This document shows, piece by piece, positions 1-6,875 of a stretch of DNA of 11,241 nt (position 1 is its first letter; each line of letters begins with the position of its first letter). Made by a program: the position numbers and the translations under genes. This DNA comes from Planctomycetota bacterium (GTDB lineage Bacteria > Planctomycetota > Planctomycetia > Pirellulales > Pirellulaceae), in contig JAEZGD010000159.1 of NCBI GenBank assembly GCA_023417165.1, forward strand, positions 1 to 11,241. The letters are read 5' to 3'. The notes under the pieces were generated by a model. It searched no databases and had not been told where the DNA came from. It saw only the letters and a list, made by a program, of their open reading frames with translations.

Positions 1-55
1 CTCGTGGGGCGGTACAGCGAAGATAACATAACACAGCCGCGCGGCCGTCTGAAAC

Positions 56-84
56 TCGCCTGCCGAAACCGGGGTAGATATACT
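56..84 (+). promoter_or_regulatory. Candidate promoter for the PqaA-family hydrolase
   Basis: A TATACT hexamer at 79-84 matches the sigma70 -10 box at 5 of 6 positions. A weak -35 (TCGCCT, 56-61, 3 of 6) lies 17 bases upstream. Transcription would start near 91, leaving a leader of about 43 bases. The rest of bases 1-133 shows only a 10-bp palindrome GCCGCGCGGC at 36-45 and no convincing gene. This is a visual match only. Confidence 0.28.
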
Positions 85-121
85 GAGCGTACTTTTCCAG
101 CGCCTTTTCCGGTCCCCCAGC

Positions 122-126
122 AGGAG
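122..126 (+). promoter_or_regulatory. Shine-Dalgarno site supporting a TTG start
   Basis: AGGAG lies 7 bases before the TTG at 134. It is one of the few clear ribosome binding sites in the window, and it decides the start of the hydrolase because no ATG occurs at the N-terminal end of that frame. Confidence 0.6.
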
Positions 127-133
127 CCTTCCG

Positions 134-1492
134 TTGCGTTACTTATTGGCGATTTTTTTCGTGTGGGGCAGCCTGTTGGTCGCGCCGGCGGGACTGGAAG
201 CGAAAGACGCCTTGACCGGTCCGCTGGCCGATTACGTCGCCAAGCCGGACGCCAGCTATGGCTGGAAGTTGCGTCGCGAAGGGAGCGTCGCCGGGACGCA
301 ATTCGCCGAACTGACGCTCACTTCCCAGACGTGGCGCGACATTGTCTGGAAGCATCAGCTGTTTATTCTGCGTCCGAAATCGGCCGCGCCCGACGCCAAG
401 CACGCGTTGCTGTTCATTGGCGGCGGACGCTGGCAGGACGATCTGGCCGCGCCTCCTACCGACGACAAACTGCCTGGCGAAGCGCGCACGCTGGCGCTGG
501 TGGCCGAGAATCTGAAAACACCAGTGGCGATTCTGTTGCAAGTGCCGCAGCAACCGATCTTCGACGGCAAGGTCGAAGACCAGATCATCGCGCTGACGTT
601 TGAAAACTACCTGCGCACCGGTGAGACCGATTGGCCGCTGCTGCTGCCGATGGTCAAGAGCGCGGTCCGCGGCATGGACGCGACGCAAGCCTTCACCCGC
701 GAGAAGTGGAATCTGCCGATCGATACCTTCACCGTCGCGGGCGCATCAAAGCGCGGCTGGACCACTTGGCTGACCGGCGCTGTTGATCCGCGCGCAGTCG
801 CGATTGCGCCGATGGTCATCGACGTGCTGAACATGGGGCCGCAGATGAAGCATCAGCGCGACACCTTTGGCGAGGTCTCGGACGAAGTCAACGACTACAA
901 AGAGCGCGGACTCGATCGCGCGCTCGAAACGCCGCGCGGGCAAAAGCTGGCCGAGATCGTCGATCCGTATCACTATCGCGATCGGATCACGCAGCCCAAG
1001 GTCGTCATCCTCGGAACGAACGATCGCTACTGGCCGCTCGACGCGCTTAACTTGTACTGGAACGAACTCGAAGGCCAGAAGCACGTACTTTACGTCCCCA
1101 ACAACGGCCACGGCTTGAAAGACTTGCCGCGGCTGATCGGCGCGATTCATGCTTTGCAGCAACAGCAAATCGCCGGCAAAACACTGCCGAAGCTAACCTG
1201 GAAACACCAGCAAGCCGACGACAAGCTGTCGCTCTCGTTATCGGCCGATCGCAAGCCCGCTTCCGCCCGAGCGTGGATCGCCACCAGCCCCACCAAGGAC
1301 TTTCGCGAAGCCAAGTGGAGTGCCGTGGAACTGTCCACCAATGGCGACCACGAAATGCAGCACGCGATTCCCGTTCCCGAAAGTGGCTACGCCGCATTGT
1401 TCGGCGAACTGGAGTTCAAAGACCTCGACGTGCCATACTTCCTCTCGTCGCAAGTGAAGATCATCGGCGCGAAGGAAGTGGCAGCGGAGTAG
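134..1492 (+). CDS. Secreted PhoPQ-activated pathogenicity-related (PqaA-type) alpha/beta hydrolase
   Basis: The 452-residue product starts at TTG, with AGGAG seven bases upstream. Residues 1-23 look like a Sec signal peptide: a hydrophobic core (LLAIFFVWGSLLV) and a likely cleavage after LEA. The mature part resembles the PqaA family (PhoPQ-activated pathogenicity-related proteins), which has an alpha/beta-hydrolase fold. The nucleophile motif GASKRGW places Ser205 at the elbow; GTNDRYW gives Asp297 and NNGHGL gives His326, a plausible catalytic triad in the correct order. The IGGGRW motif (95-100) may belong to the oxyanion region. The C-terminal stretch (about 350-452) looks like a beta-rich add-on. 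The family was named from a Salmonella PhoP/PhoQ-regulated gene, but its substrate is unknown, and the name does not imply virulence here. It is convergent with argJ, so it is probably transcribed alone. The family call is confident; substrate is not known. Confidence 0.88.
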   Translation: MRYLLAIFFVWGSLLVAPAGLEAKDALTGPLADYVAKPDASYGWKLRREGSVAGTQFAELTLTSQTWRDIVWKHQLFILRPKSAAPDAKHALLFIGGGRWQDDLAAPPTDDKLPGEARTLALVAENLKTPVAILLQVPQQPIFDGKVEDQIIALTFENYLRTGETDWPLLLPMVKSAVRGMDATQAFTREKWNLPIDTFTVAGASKRGWTTWLTGAVDPRAVAIAPMVIDVLNMGPQMKHQRDTFGEVSDEVNDYKERGLDRALETPRGQKLAEIVDPYHYRDRITQPKVVILGTNDRYWPLDALNLYWNELEGQKHVLYVPNNGHGLKDLPRLIGAIHALQQQQIAGKTLPKLTWKHQQADDKLSLSLSADRKPASARAWIATSPTKDFREAKWSAVELSTNGDHEMQHAIPVPESGYAALFGELEFKDLDVPYFLSSQVKIIGAKEVAAE

Positions 1493-1600
1493 CTCACTCT
1501 TGCCTGAGCGGCCAGCGTCAGCTGGCTGATTGCGGCGACCAGTTCATAAGTCGCTTGCGCAAGAGCGCTGGCCGGATTCAGGGGGCTCACGCCCCCCGCT
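1492..1600. terminator. Stacked hairpins between convergent hydrolase and argJ genes
   Basis: Three perfect inverted repeats fill the 124-base gap between two converging genes: GCTCA/TGAGC (1492-1496 and 1505-1509), an 8-bp stem with one G-T pair around the GTCA loop (1509-1528, core GCCAGC/GCTGGC), and GGGGGC/GCCCCC around the loop TCAC (1581-1596). None has a T-run, so a classic intrinsic terminator is not shown. Position and symmetry fit a bidirectional transcription end or a small dispersed repeat. Confidence 0.4.
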
Positions 1601-1616
1601 CGGGATGACCGCGCGA

Positions 1617-2804
1617 TCAAGTGTGATAGTCGGCGTTGAACTTCACGTATTCGACGGTCAGGTCGCTCGACCAGAAACGGACCTTCGCGTCCCCTTCGCT
1701 GAGGCTCAGCACGATGTGGGTTTCGCGGTTGCTTTGCATCGACTGGCTGACGGTGGCGGCGTCGAACTTGACCGGAGCACCGTTGGCGTATAGCGGATAG
1801 TCGTTGACCGTCAGGCCCACGCCGGCGGGGTTGAACGGAACGCCAGCATAGCCAGCCGCCGAGACGATGCGGCCCCAGTTGGGATCGCCGCCATGAATGG
1901 CGGTCTTCACGAGCGCGCTGTCCGCGATGGTTTGCGCGATGCGATGCGCGTCGTCGCGCGTCTTAGCGCCGACGACGTCGATGACCATCAAGTGCGTGGC
2001 CCCTTCGCCGTCGTCGGGGATCATCTTGGCGAGTTCGATGGCGGTTTCTTTAAGTGCTTTGCGGAATGCTTCCAGATCCGCGCCAGCGAGCGGCGCGCCG
2101 CCAGCAGCGCCGCTGGCGAGCAGCAGCACGGTGTCGTTGGTGCTCATGTGCCCTTCAACGCTGATGCAGTTAAAGCTGTCGGCAATGGCGTCGCTGAGCG
2201 CCGATTGGGCGTCAGCGACTGTCAGGTTCGCATCGGTCAGCAGCACGCCGAGCAGCGTCGCCATCCGCGGGCCAATCATGCCTGCGCCTTTGGCCATGCC
2301 AGCCAAACGAATCTCTTGCCCCGCGACTTGGACGGATCGCGAGACGGCTTTCACACCTTTATCAGTCGTGAGAATACCACGCGCGGCCGATTGGTAAGCC
2401 GCTTCATCGTCGGCCAATTTGCCGGCGCACGCGGTGATGCCTGCGGCGATCTTTTCCATTGGCAGAAACTCGCCGATGATGCCGGTCGACATAACGAGTG
2501 CCTGATCGGCATTCGCCCCACATGTGGCAGCGGCGAGGCGAGCCATCTCGCGCGCGTCGTTCAAGCCGCGCTCGCCAGTACAAGCGTTGGCATTGCCGCT
2601 GTTGACCACCACGCAGCGAATCTGATCCGAAGGCGTGCGCTCGCGGTCGTAAGCAACCGGCGCGGCATAGACCAGGTTTTGCGTATAGACGCCCGCAGCC
2701 ACGGCCGGCTGGTCCGCGACAATCAGCGTCACGTCTTCCTTGGCCGGATTGCGCTTGATGCCAGCATGAACGCCGGCGAACTTAAAACCGCGAGGAATGT
2801 GCAT
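1617..2804 (-). CDS. argJ: Bifunctional ornithine acetyltransferase / N-acetylglutamate synthase (ArgJ)
   Basis: The 395-residue product has the usual ArgJ length. ArgJ transfers the acetyl group from N2-acetylornithine to glutamate, closing the cyclic arginine pathway; some family members also use acetyl-CoA to make N-acetylglutamate. Visible landmarks are the N-terminal PRGFKFAGVHAGIK block (4-17), the NSGNANACTG block (68-77), the MSTGIIGEFLPM segment (105-116) with the oxyanion-type Thr-Gly, and the self-cleavage region KGAGMIGPRMATLLG (172-186). By family precedent the precursor splits between Ala182 and Thr183, leaving Thr183 as the nucleophile of the beta chain. The ATG is at 2804, with no clear Shine-Dalgarno site. 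A five-unit heptanucleotide repeat sits only 3 bases before it. argC lies 75 bases upstream on the same strand, suggesting an argC-argJ unit. Whether this enzyme is mono- or bifunctional cannot be read from sequence by eye. Confidence 0.95.
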   Translation of the reverse strand: MHIPRGFKFAGVHAGIKRNPAKEDVTLIVADQPAVAAGVYTQNLVYAAPVAYDRERTPSDQIRCVVVNSGNANACTGERGLNDAREMARLAAATCGANADQALVMSTGIIGEFLPMEKIAAGITACAGKLADDEAAYQSAARGILTTDKGVKAVSRSVQVAGQEIRLAGMAKGAGMIGPRMATLLGVLLTDANLTVADAQSALSDAIADSFNCISVEGHMSTNDTVLLLASGAAGGAPLAGADLEAFRKALKETAIELAKMIPDDGEGATHLMVIDVVGAKTRDDAHRIAQTIADSALVKTAIHGGDPNWGRIVSAAGYAGVPFNPAGVGLTVNDYPLYANGAPVKFDAATVSQSMQSNRETHIVLSLSEGDAKVRFWSSDLTVEYVKFNADYHT

Positions 2805-2807
2805 TGG

Positions 2808-2842
2808 GGGCAGTTGGCAGTGGTTAGTGGGCAGTGAACAGT
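2808..2842. repeat. Five-copy 7-bp tandem repeat in the argC-argJ spacer
   Basis: On the plus strand the units are GGGCAGT, TGGCAGT, GGTTAGT, GGGCAGT and GAACAGT, abutting with no gap. On the coding (minus) strand they read as ACTNNNN heptamers. Two units are identical and all share AGT at the plus-strand end. The array ends 3 bases from the argJ start codon, so it would lie in the argJ ribosome-binding region. The remainder of the spacer holds a weak hairpin GGGTT/AACCC at 2848-2861. Confidence 0.7.
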
Positions 2843-2879
2843 AGAACGGGTTTCCGAACCCATCTGCAAAAGCAAGTGA

Positions 2880-3890
2880 CTAATACAACGCGGTCGTTTC
2901 GGCAAAGCCGTGCATGAGATTGAAGTTCTGCACCGCTGCGCCGCTCGCGCCCTTGATGAGGTTATCGATGCAGCTAATCAGCACCAGCTTGCCGCGGACC
3001 ATCCGCGCGGTGATGTCGCAGAAGTTCGTGCCGCTGACATCCTTCGTCGCGGGCAAGTGCTCGACGACGCGCACGAACGGCTCGCCAGCGTAAAACTCGC
3101 GCAGGATCGGCAGCAGTTCGTCTTCTTTCAGTTCGCGCGTCGGCTGCGCATAGATAGTCGAGAGGATGCCGCGATCCATGGGCACCAAATGCGGCGTAAA
3201 GATCGTGTTGACCTTTTGGCCGGTCGCGCGGCCCAAGATTTGTTCGATCTCTGGCGTGTGACGATGGCGACCGACGCTATAAGCCGAGATGCTTTCGTTG
3301 CATTCGGGGTACAGCGTGGTGAGCTTCGGCGTGCGTCCCGCGCCGCTCACGCCGCTCTTGCTATCGACGATCAACGTTTGCGTGTCGACGAGGCCCGCTT
3401 TGATGAACGGCGCGAGTGCGAGGATGGCCGTCGTGGGATAGCAGCCAGGATTCGCAACCAGTTGCGCCTCGGGAATCTGATCGCCGAACAACTCCGGCAA
3501 GCCATAGACCACTTTGCCGAGGCGTTCGGCGTCGGGATGCTTTTCGCCATACCACGCGGTGTAGGTTTCGGCATCGTCCAGGCGATAGTCGGCGCTGAAG
3601 TCGATCACGCGCGTGCCGGCGGCCAGCAGTTGGGGCGTGATCTGGGCCGAAGCGCAGTGCGGCAAGCAACTGAACACGCATTGAGCTCGCGCCGCCACCG
3701 CCACTGGGCCGAGGTCTTCGAGTCGGACATCCAGGCGGCCAATCAGCGAAGGATGCACCGCGCCGATGTGCGGGCTGCCTTCCTGCCGACTGGTGCAAAC
3801 CACGATTTCCGCCTCGGGATGCCGCAGTAGCAACTTGATCAGTTCGAGAGCCGTGTAGCCGGTCGCGCCCAAAATTCCAACACGTACCAT
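2880..3890 (-). CDS. argC: N-acetyl-gamma-glutamyl-phosphate reductase (ArgC)
   Basis: The 336-residue product matches ArgC in length and motifs. It catalyses the NADPH-dependent reduction of N-acetylglutamyl-5-phosphate to N-acetylglutamate semialdehyde in the cytoplasm. The N-terminal dinucleotide fold shows GxxGxxG at Gly5, Gly8 and Gly11 (GILGATGYT). The catalytic cysteine is Cys150 in VANPGCYPT. The SKSGVSGAGR segment (178-186) and the GRHRHTPEI segment (207-215), which carries the histidine implicated in catalysis, are both intact. Residue 14 is Ala in GYTALEL, where many family members have Gly. The ATG at 3890 lacks a strong Shine-Dalgarno site. argJ follows after 75 bases; argB and the other arginine genes are not in the window. 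The NUDIX gene ends 128 bases upstream on the same strand, and a candidate -10 box in that gap suggests argC may have its own promoter. Confidence 0.96.
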   Translation of the reverse strand: MVRVGILGATGYTALELIKLLLRHPEAEIVVCTSRQEGSPHIGAVHPSLIGRLDVRLEDLGPVAVAARAQCVFSCLPHCASAQITPQLLAAGTRVIDFSADYRLDDAETYTAWYGEKHPDAERLGKVVYGLPELFGDQIPEAQLVANPGCYPTTAILALAPFIKAGLVDTQTLIVDSKSGVSGAGRTPKLTTLYPECNESISAYSVGRHRHTPEIEQILGRATGQKVNTIFTPHLVPMDRGILSTIYAQPTRELKEDELLPILREFYAGEPFVRVVEHLPATKDVSGTNFCDITARMVRGKLVLISCIDNLIKGASGAAVQNFNLMHGFAETTALY

Positions 3891-3920
3891 TGCTAGTTAC
3901 CTGTGTGCGAGATGCGAAGC

Positions 3921-3935
3921 ATTCAATATACGAAT
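3921..3935 (-). promoter_or_regulatory. Candidate argC -10 box inside a short ATTC/GAAT dyad
   Basis: Read on the minus strand, TATATT (plus positions 3925-3930) resembles a -10 box about 35 bases before the argC ATG. It is enclosed by ATTC (3921-3924) and GAAT (3932-3935), a symmetric pair separated by 7 bases. No good -35 was seen. The dyad shares the TGAAT half-word with arginine-repressor boxes, but its spacing and orientation are not canonical. The rest of 3891-4018 shows nothing clear. Confidence 0.22.
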
Positions 3936-4018
3936 AAGGGGGCCGCGCGGGGTAGGCCGGAAGAATTTCGCCCGCGAGTGGCAAAGCAGTAAACGCCATG
4001 GCTGGCGCTCGTGCTTGC

Positions 4019-4657
4019 TCAGCCCGCGAGCGCGGTACGGTAGACGGCGGCGAGCTCGGCCAGAATCATGGCCGACGCGCCCCACAAGCGCTGCCCGGCA
4101 ACTTGGCAGCAGGGCGCGCGAAAGCGCAGTCCGCCCCGCTCGACCCACATGCTGTCGCGCGGTTCCGAAAGCAGCGACGACGCCAGCGGTAGTTGCAACA
4201 CCGCTTCGACTTCGTCGGGACTGGGGCGAAACGTCGGCGCCTGGCGAGCGAGCGCCACGCAGGGAACGACGTAGAAATTGCTCGCAAAGATATAGAGCGG
4301 TGTGAGTCGGCCGAGTGGTTCGAGGGCGTCGCGATGGATGCCCAGTTCTTCTTCGAGCTCACGCCACGCGCCGGCCTCGGGCGTTTCGCTGGCTTCGAGC
4401 GAACCGCCAGGCAGACTGACCTGGCTAGCGTGATGACTGAGCGTGGCTGGACGAAGCGTGAGCGGCACGCACCACTCGTCGGCTTGCGGATAGATCAGCA
4501 CCGCCACGGCCGAATGCCGGGCGTTGTGCGGCGGCGGCGAGAAGTGCCGTCCGTAAGCCAATTGCGGCGACCACGGCAACATAGCCTCGGCCCCCGGCAA
4601 GGGCTGCCGCAGACAATCCTGCAAAGCGGTGGCAAGTTCGGCAGCAGGCAGTGACAT
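4019..4657 (-). CDS. NUDIX hydrolase, CoA-diphosphatase-like
   Basis: The 212-residue product carries a complete NUDIX box at residues 85-107, matching the GX5EX7REUXEEXGU rule (Gly85, Glu91, Arg99-Glu100, Glu103-Glu104, Gly106). The residues just before it (PLTLRPATLSHHASQVSLPGG) resemble the extra signature of the CoA-pyrophosphatase subgroup (NudL / human NUDT7 type), which splits CoA to 3',5'-ADP and 4'-phosphopantetheine. The subgroup assignment is therefore favoured, although the substrate is unproven and Leu replaces the usual Phe before Pro-Gly-Gly. I chose the ATG at 4657 because the preceding gene's TGA overlaps it as TGATG, the arrangement expected for translational coupling; a TTG one codon earlier is also in frame. 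It probably acts in the cytosol. A function shared with the membrane protein upstream is suggested only by the overlap. Confidence 0.87.
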   Translation of the reverse strand: MSLPAAELATALQDCLRQPLPGAEAMLPWSPQLAYGRHFSPPPHNARHSAVAVLIYPQADEWCVPLTLRPATLSHHASQVSLPGGSLEASETPEAGAWRELEEELGIHRDALEPLGRLTPLYIFASNFYVVPCVALARQAPTFRPSPDEVEAVLQLPLASSLLSEPRDSMWVERGGLRFRAPCCQVAGQRLWGASAMILAELAAVYRTALAG

Positions 4658-6270
4658 CAACGCGGTACTTCGTAAACAGCGTACGTGTCGTTCGTCTCAT
4701 CCAGCAGCGGATAGACTTTTTTCCACGGCGGCATGCGCGGTGAATTATCGAGTATGACAAAACTGGCGCCGTATCGGTTCGCGAGCGCCGCCATTTGTTC
4801 GTCGCTGAGCGCCGCATACCCAAACCGATTCACCGGGTACGCAAACACATCATTAAGCCGCTTGCGCCAATCGACAATCCCTCGCGCATCTTGCGGAATA
4901 TCTTTCACCGCCACCACTTCGGCGCGCTGGGCATACCACTTGAAGGTTTGCTGATTGCGCGGCGTCAAAAAGATGGCGTCGCGCGGCGTATTCTCGGCAA
5001 TCCAACGACCAGTCGCCACCCAATCGGCGTGCCGCGCTTCGGCTTCGGCCATTGTCAGCGGCTGCTCGCCTTGTTGTGCGGTTTGTAATGTCGCGCCGGG
5101 CAGCGGATGCTGTTGCCGCTGAAAGTTCCACGCCAGCAGCGGACCAAAGGCGAGCAACAACACGCCTACTGACGCCCAGGCCGCCAACTGCGGACGACGC
5201 GAGCGTTGCTGCTCGATCACCAGCGGCAACAACAGGGCCACGCCGCAGGGCACCATCGCGTCGGCCGGGCGATACCAATAGAACCGCAGCAGCCGCGCCG
5301 CGATCGTATCGTGATAGAGCGTCGATTGATCGATGATAATGCCGACAATCGCAATGCCGACCGCGCCGCCCACAAATCCCAGCAAGCGACGCACATCCAG
5401 TCGCGCGCGATCGGTTCGTAGCGCAAGGAACGCTAAGCCAAAGAACACCAGCACCAGCGCCGCATGCCGGGCGATCCATGCGTGCGGGAATTGATGAAAC
5501 ACCAAGTGGTGCGGCAGTCGCTCAAAGACATAGATGTAGTTCGCTTCCTGCAAAGTAGCGGGGTCGACTCCGCGGCTCAGCAGAATGGCCGGCACCAACC
5601 CCAATAGCGACAACGCAAATCCGCCTGCCAGTCCTGGTAACAAACGGACGAGCGCAGGCCGCTGCGATCCCATCGCCAGCCAAGCAATTCCCGCGGCCAC
5701 CACCGCCCAGCCGCCTACGAGGACGTGAAAAGCCGCAGCGCCGCCGAACAGCACAAAGGTCGCGTTCCAGCGATTGCGGACCATGCGTTCCAGGCCCCAA
5801 AAGACCAACGCGAACGCAAAGCCCTTGGCCTCAACGCCGCCGATGATCCATTCGCCTGCCATGTGCCCGACTTGGGACAGCACGATCATCAGCGCGCCCG
5901 AAATCACCGCCGCAAAGCGGACTGGCACCAGGGCCCAGCTCAGTCGCTGCCAGGCGAGGGAGATCAGGCCCCAAATCAGCAGCCTTCCGATCCAGGCGGT
6001 CGCCGGCAGGCTAACCAGCAGCGTCACCCAGCCAAACGCGAAATAAAACGGCGCATGAGCATCGGCCGACTGCAGGAAGAAGTCACCTGCGGCCCAGGTT
6101 GGATCCCAAAAGTGCTTCGCTTTGCCGAGGTAATGGGCTTCGTTAACGTCGGGCGGCGGCCACCCGGCCTTGATATAGCACAGCAGCAGCAGGAAGGCGC
6201 TTTCCCACCACCAACCGCGGTTAGGCGGCGCTGCCAGGTCGGATTTGGGCACAGATTCGCTCACGATCAC
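4657..6270 (-). CDS. Polytopic membrane protein with DUF6798-like C-terminus (GT-C-like fold)
   Basis: The 537-residue protein starts at GTG 6270 (another GTG lies two codons in). It has about eleven hydrophobic stretches, roughly 24-34, 76-90, 92-108, 118-134, 147-162, 171-199, 207-232, 269-284, 296-314, 337-352 and 362-380, then a soluble tail (about 385-537). An acidic motif, PPDVNEAHYL (39-48), falls in the loop after the first membrane segment, where GT-C glycosyltransferases keep their catalytic acidic residues. The tail contains ATGRWIAENTPRDAIFLTPR (419-438) and later WRKRLNDVF, which resemble the planctomycete DUF6798 domain; this is from memory and not searched. An extracytoplasmic lipid-linked sugar transferase is a reasonable guess, but neither substrate nor activity is shown. 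Its stop overlaps the NUDIX start, so the two are likely co-translated. Confidence 0.72.
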   Translation of the reverse strand: MIVSESVPKSDLAAPPNRGWWWESAFLLLLCYIKAGWPPPDVNEAHYLGKAKHFWDPTWAAGDFFLQSADAHAPFYFAFGWVTLLVSLPATAWIGRLLIWGLISLAWQRLSWALVPVRFAAVISGALMIVLSQVGHMAGEWIIGGVEAKGFAFALVFWGLERMVRNRWNATFVLFGGAAAFHVLVGGWAVVAAGIAWLAMGSQRPALVRLLPGLAGGFALSLLGLVPAILLSRGVDPATLQEANYIYVFERLPHHLVFHQFPHAWIARHAALVLVFFGLAFLALRTDRARLDVRRLLGFVGGAVGIAIVGIIIDQSTLYHDTIAARLLRFYWYRPADAMVPCGVALLLPLVIEQQRSRRPQLAAWASVGVLLLAFGPLLAWNFQRQQHPLPGATLQTAQQGEQPLTMAEAEARHADWVATGRWIAENTPRDAIFLTPRNQQTFKWYAQRAEVVAVKDIPQDARGIVDWRKRLNDVFAYPVNRFGYAALSDEQMAALANRYGASFVILDNSPRMPPWKKVYPLLDETNDTYAVYEVPR

Positions 6271-6298
6271 CGCGACTTAACCGCTTGCTCTGACGTTA

Positions 6299-6326
6299 GT
6301 TATACAAACCAATCAGCATAGTTCAG
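6299..6326 (-). promoter_or_regulatory. Candidate promoter for the membrane protein-NUDIX pair
   Basis: On the minus strand a TATAAC -10 (plus 6299-6304) lies 16 bases from a weak CTGAAC -35 (plus 6321-6326). A start near 6292 would leave a leader of about 22 bases before GTG 6270. The -10 matches at 5 of 6 positions and the -35 at 3 of 6. Confidence 0.28.
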
Positions 6327-6484
6327 CCGGGCCGCTGCCTCTACCACCACGATAGTAACTGCAACCCCACAAGCGGCCCTGTCTGCTTTGCCTGGTCGTT
6401 ACAATCGTTCCTGGGCTGCTGGGTGGGGGCCGCAATCGCGAAGTCTTTATCTTACCGCGGCTTCTGTTACGACTCGCAGCTATT

Positions 6485-6490
6485 TATACT
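6485..6490 (+). promoter_or_regulatory. Candidate -10 box giving a near-leaderless acylphosphatase mRNA
   Basis: TATACT (5 of 6 match to the -10 consensus) ends 6 bases before the acylphosphatase ATG at 6497. Transcription beginning 7 bases downstream would start at or next to the A of ATG. No Shine-Dalgarno site precedes this ATG, consistent with leaderless translation. No good -35 is present at the expected spacing, so the call is weak. Confidence 0.25.
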
Positions 6491-6496
6491 GGCAAT

Positions 6497-6778
6497 ATGG
6501 CCAAGCAGCGCGAACGCCGCACCGTTCACTTCGCCGGGCGAGTCCAGGGCGTAGGTTTTCGGTATACCACGGCGTCGATTGCGCAAGGCCATGATGTGAC
6601 GGGATTTGTGCAAAATCTTCCCGACGGCCGCGTGCTACTCGTCGCTGAAGGCAACGCGTCGGCTTTGGGAGCCTTTTTAGCCGAAATCCGCCAGCGCATG
6701 GGAAGCTATATCCGCCAGGAGTTGACGGATGTAAGTGCCGTGACCGGTGAGTTTGCTGGCTTTAGCATTCATCACTAG
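6497..6778 (+). CDS. acyP: Acylphosphatase
   Basis: The 93-residue protein has the usual length of acylphosphatases, which hydrolyse the carboxyl-phosphate bond of small acyl phosphates such as acetyl phosphate or 1,3-bisphosphoglycerate. Both family signatures are present: GRVQGVGFR (14-22), which forms the phosphate cradle and ends with catalytic Arg22, and GFVQNLPDGRV (36-46), whose Asn40 positions the attacking water. VAEG (49-52) follows as expected. The single alpha/beta domain has no signal peptide, so it should be cytosolic. The ATG at 6497 has no Shine-Dalgarno site. It is 97 bases upstream of the ABC-2 permease on the same strand, and an inverted repeat spans its stop codon, so co-transcription with the permease is uncertain. 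Its physiological substrate in bacteria is not settled. Confidence 0.95.
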   Translation: MAKQRERRTVHFAGRVQGVGFRYTTASIAQGHDVTGFVQNLPDGRVLLVAEGNASALGAFLAEIRQRMGSYIRQELTDVSAVTGEFAGFSIHH

Positions 6779-6802
6779 CCACGCTGGCGAACCATTGGCT
6801 AG
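6775..6802 (+). terminator. Inverted repeat spanning the acylphosphatase stop codon
   Basis: CTAGCCA (6775-6781) and TGGCTAG (6796-6802) form a perfect 7-bp inverted repeat with a 14-base loop, and the first arm includes the TAG stop. There is no T-run, so termination is only a possibility. The remainder of 6803-6875, up to the permease ATG, shows no clear promoter or ribosome binding site. Confidence 0.3.
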
Positions 6803-6875
6803 CACCGTCCGTAAAACTCACCGTTCGCAAGCTCTTCGTCCACGAACACCTACGCCTTCCGCGGCGCTCTAATCC

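Larger units (their letters stand above)
6271..6496. other. Divergent intergenic region with an 8-bp GC dyad
   Basis: These 226 bases separate the minus-strand membrane-protein gene from the plus-strand acylphosphatase gene and must hold both promoters. The main structure is a perfect inverted repeat, GGGCCGCT (6329-6336) and AGCGGCCC (6372-6379), with a 35-base spacer. No small gene was convincing here. Confidence 0.5.

Noticed and set aside
4..603. A 199-codon plus-strand frame at the left edge
   Set aside because: The Arg-rich product overlaps the signal peptide and front half of the PqaA-type hydrolase in another frame and shows no domain.
134..1492. The PqaA-type hydrolase as a virulence factor
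   Set aside because: The family name comes from Salmonella regulation; such proteins also occur in free-living bacteria and nothing here suggests pathogenicity.
1581..1596. The GGGGGC/GCCCCC hairpin as a proven intrinsic terminator
   Set aside because: No T-run follows on either strand, so it is listed only as part of a possible convergent-end structure.
1893..2837. A 314-codon open frame on the plus strand
   Set aside because: It is antisense to argJ, whose family motifs are complete; the product has no recognisable domain and looks like a GC-bias shadow.
2910..3830. A 306-codon open frame on the plus strand
   Set aside because: It is antisense to an intact argC and its His/Arg/Ala-rich product resembles no family I know.
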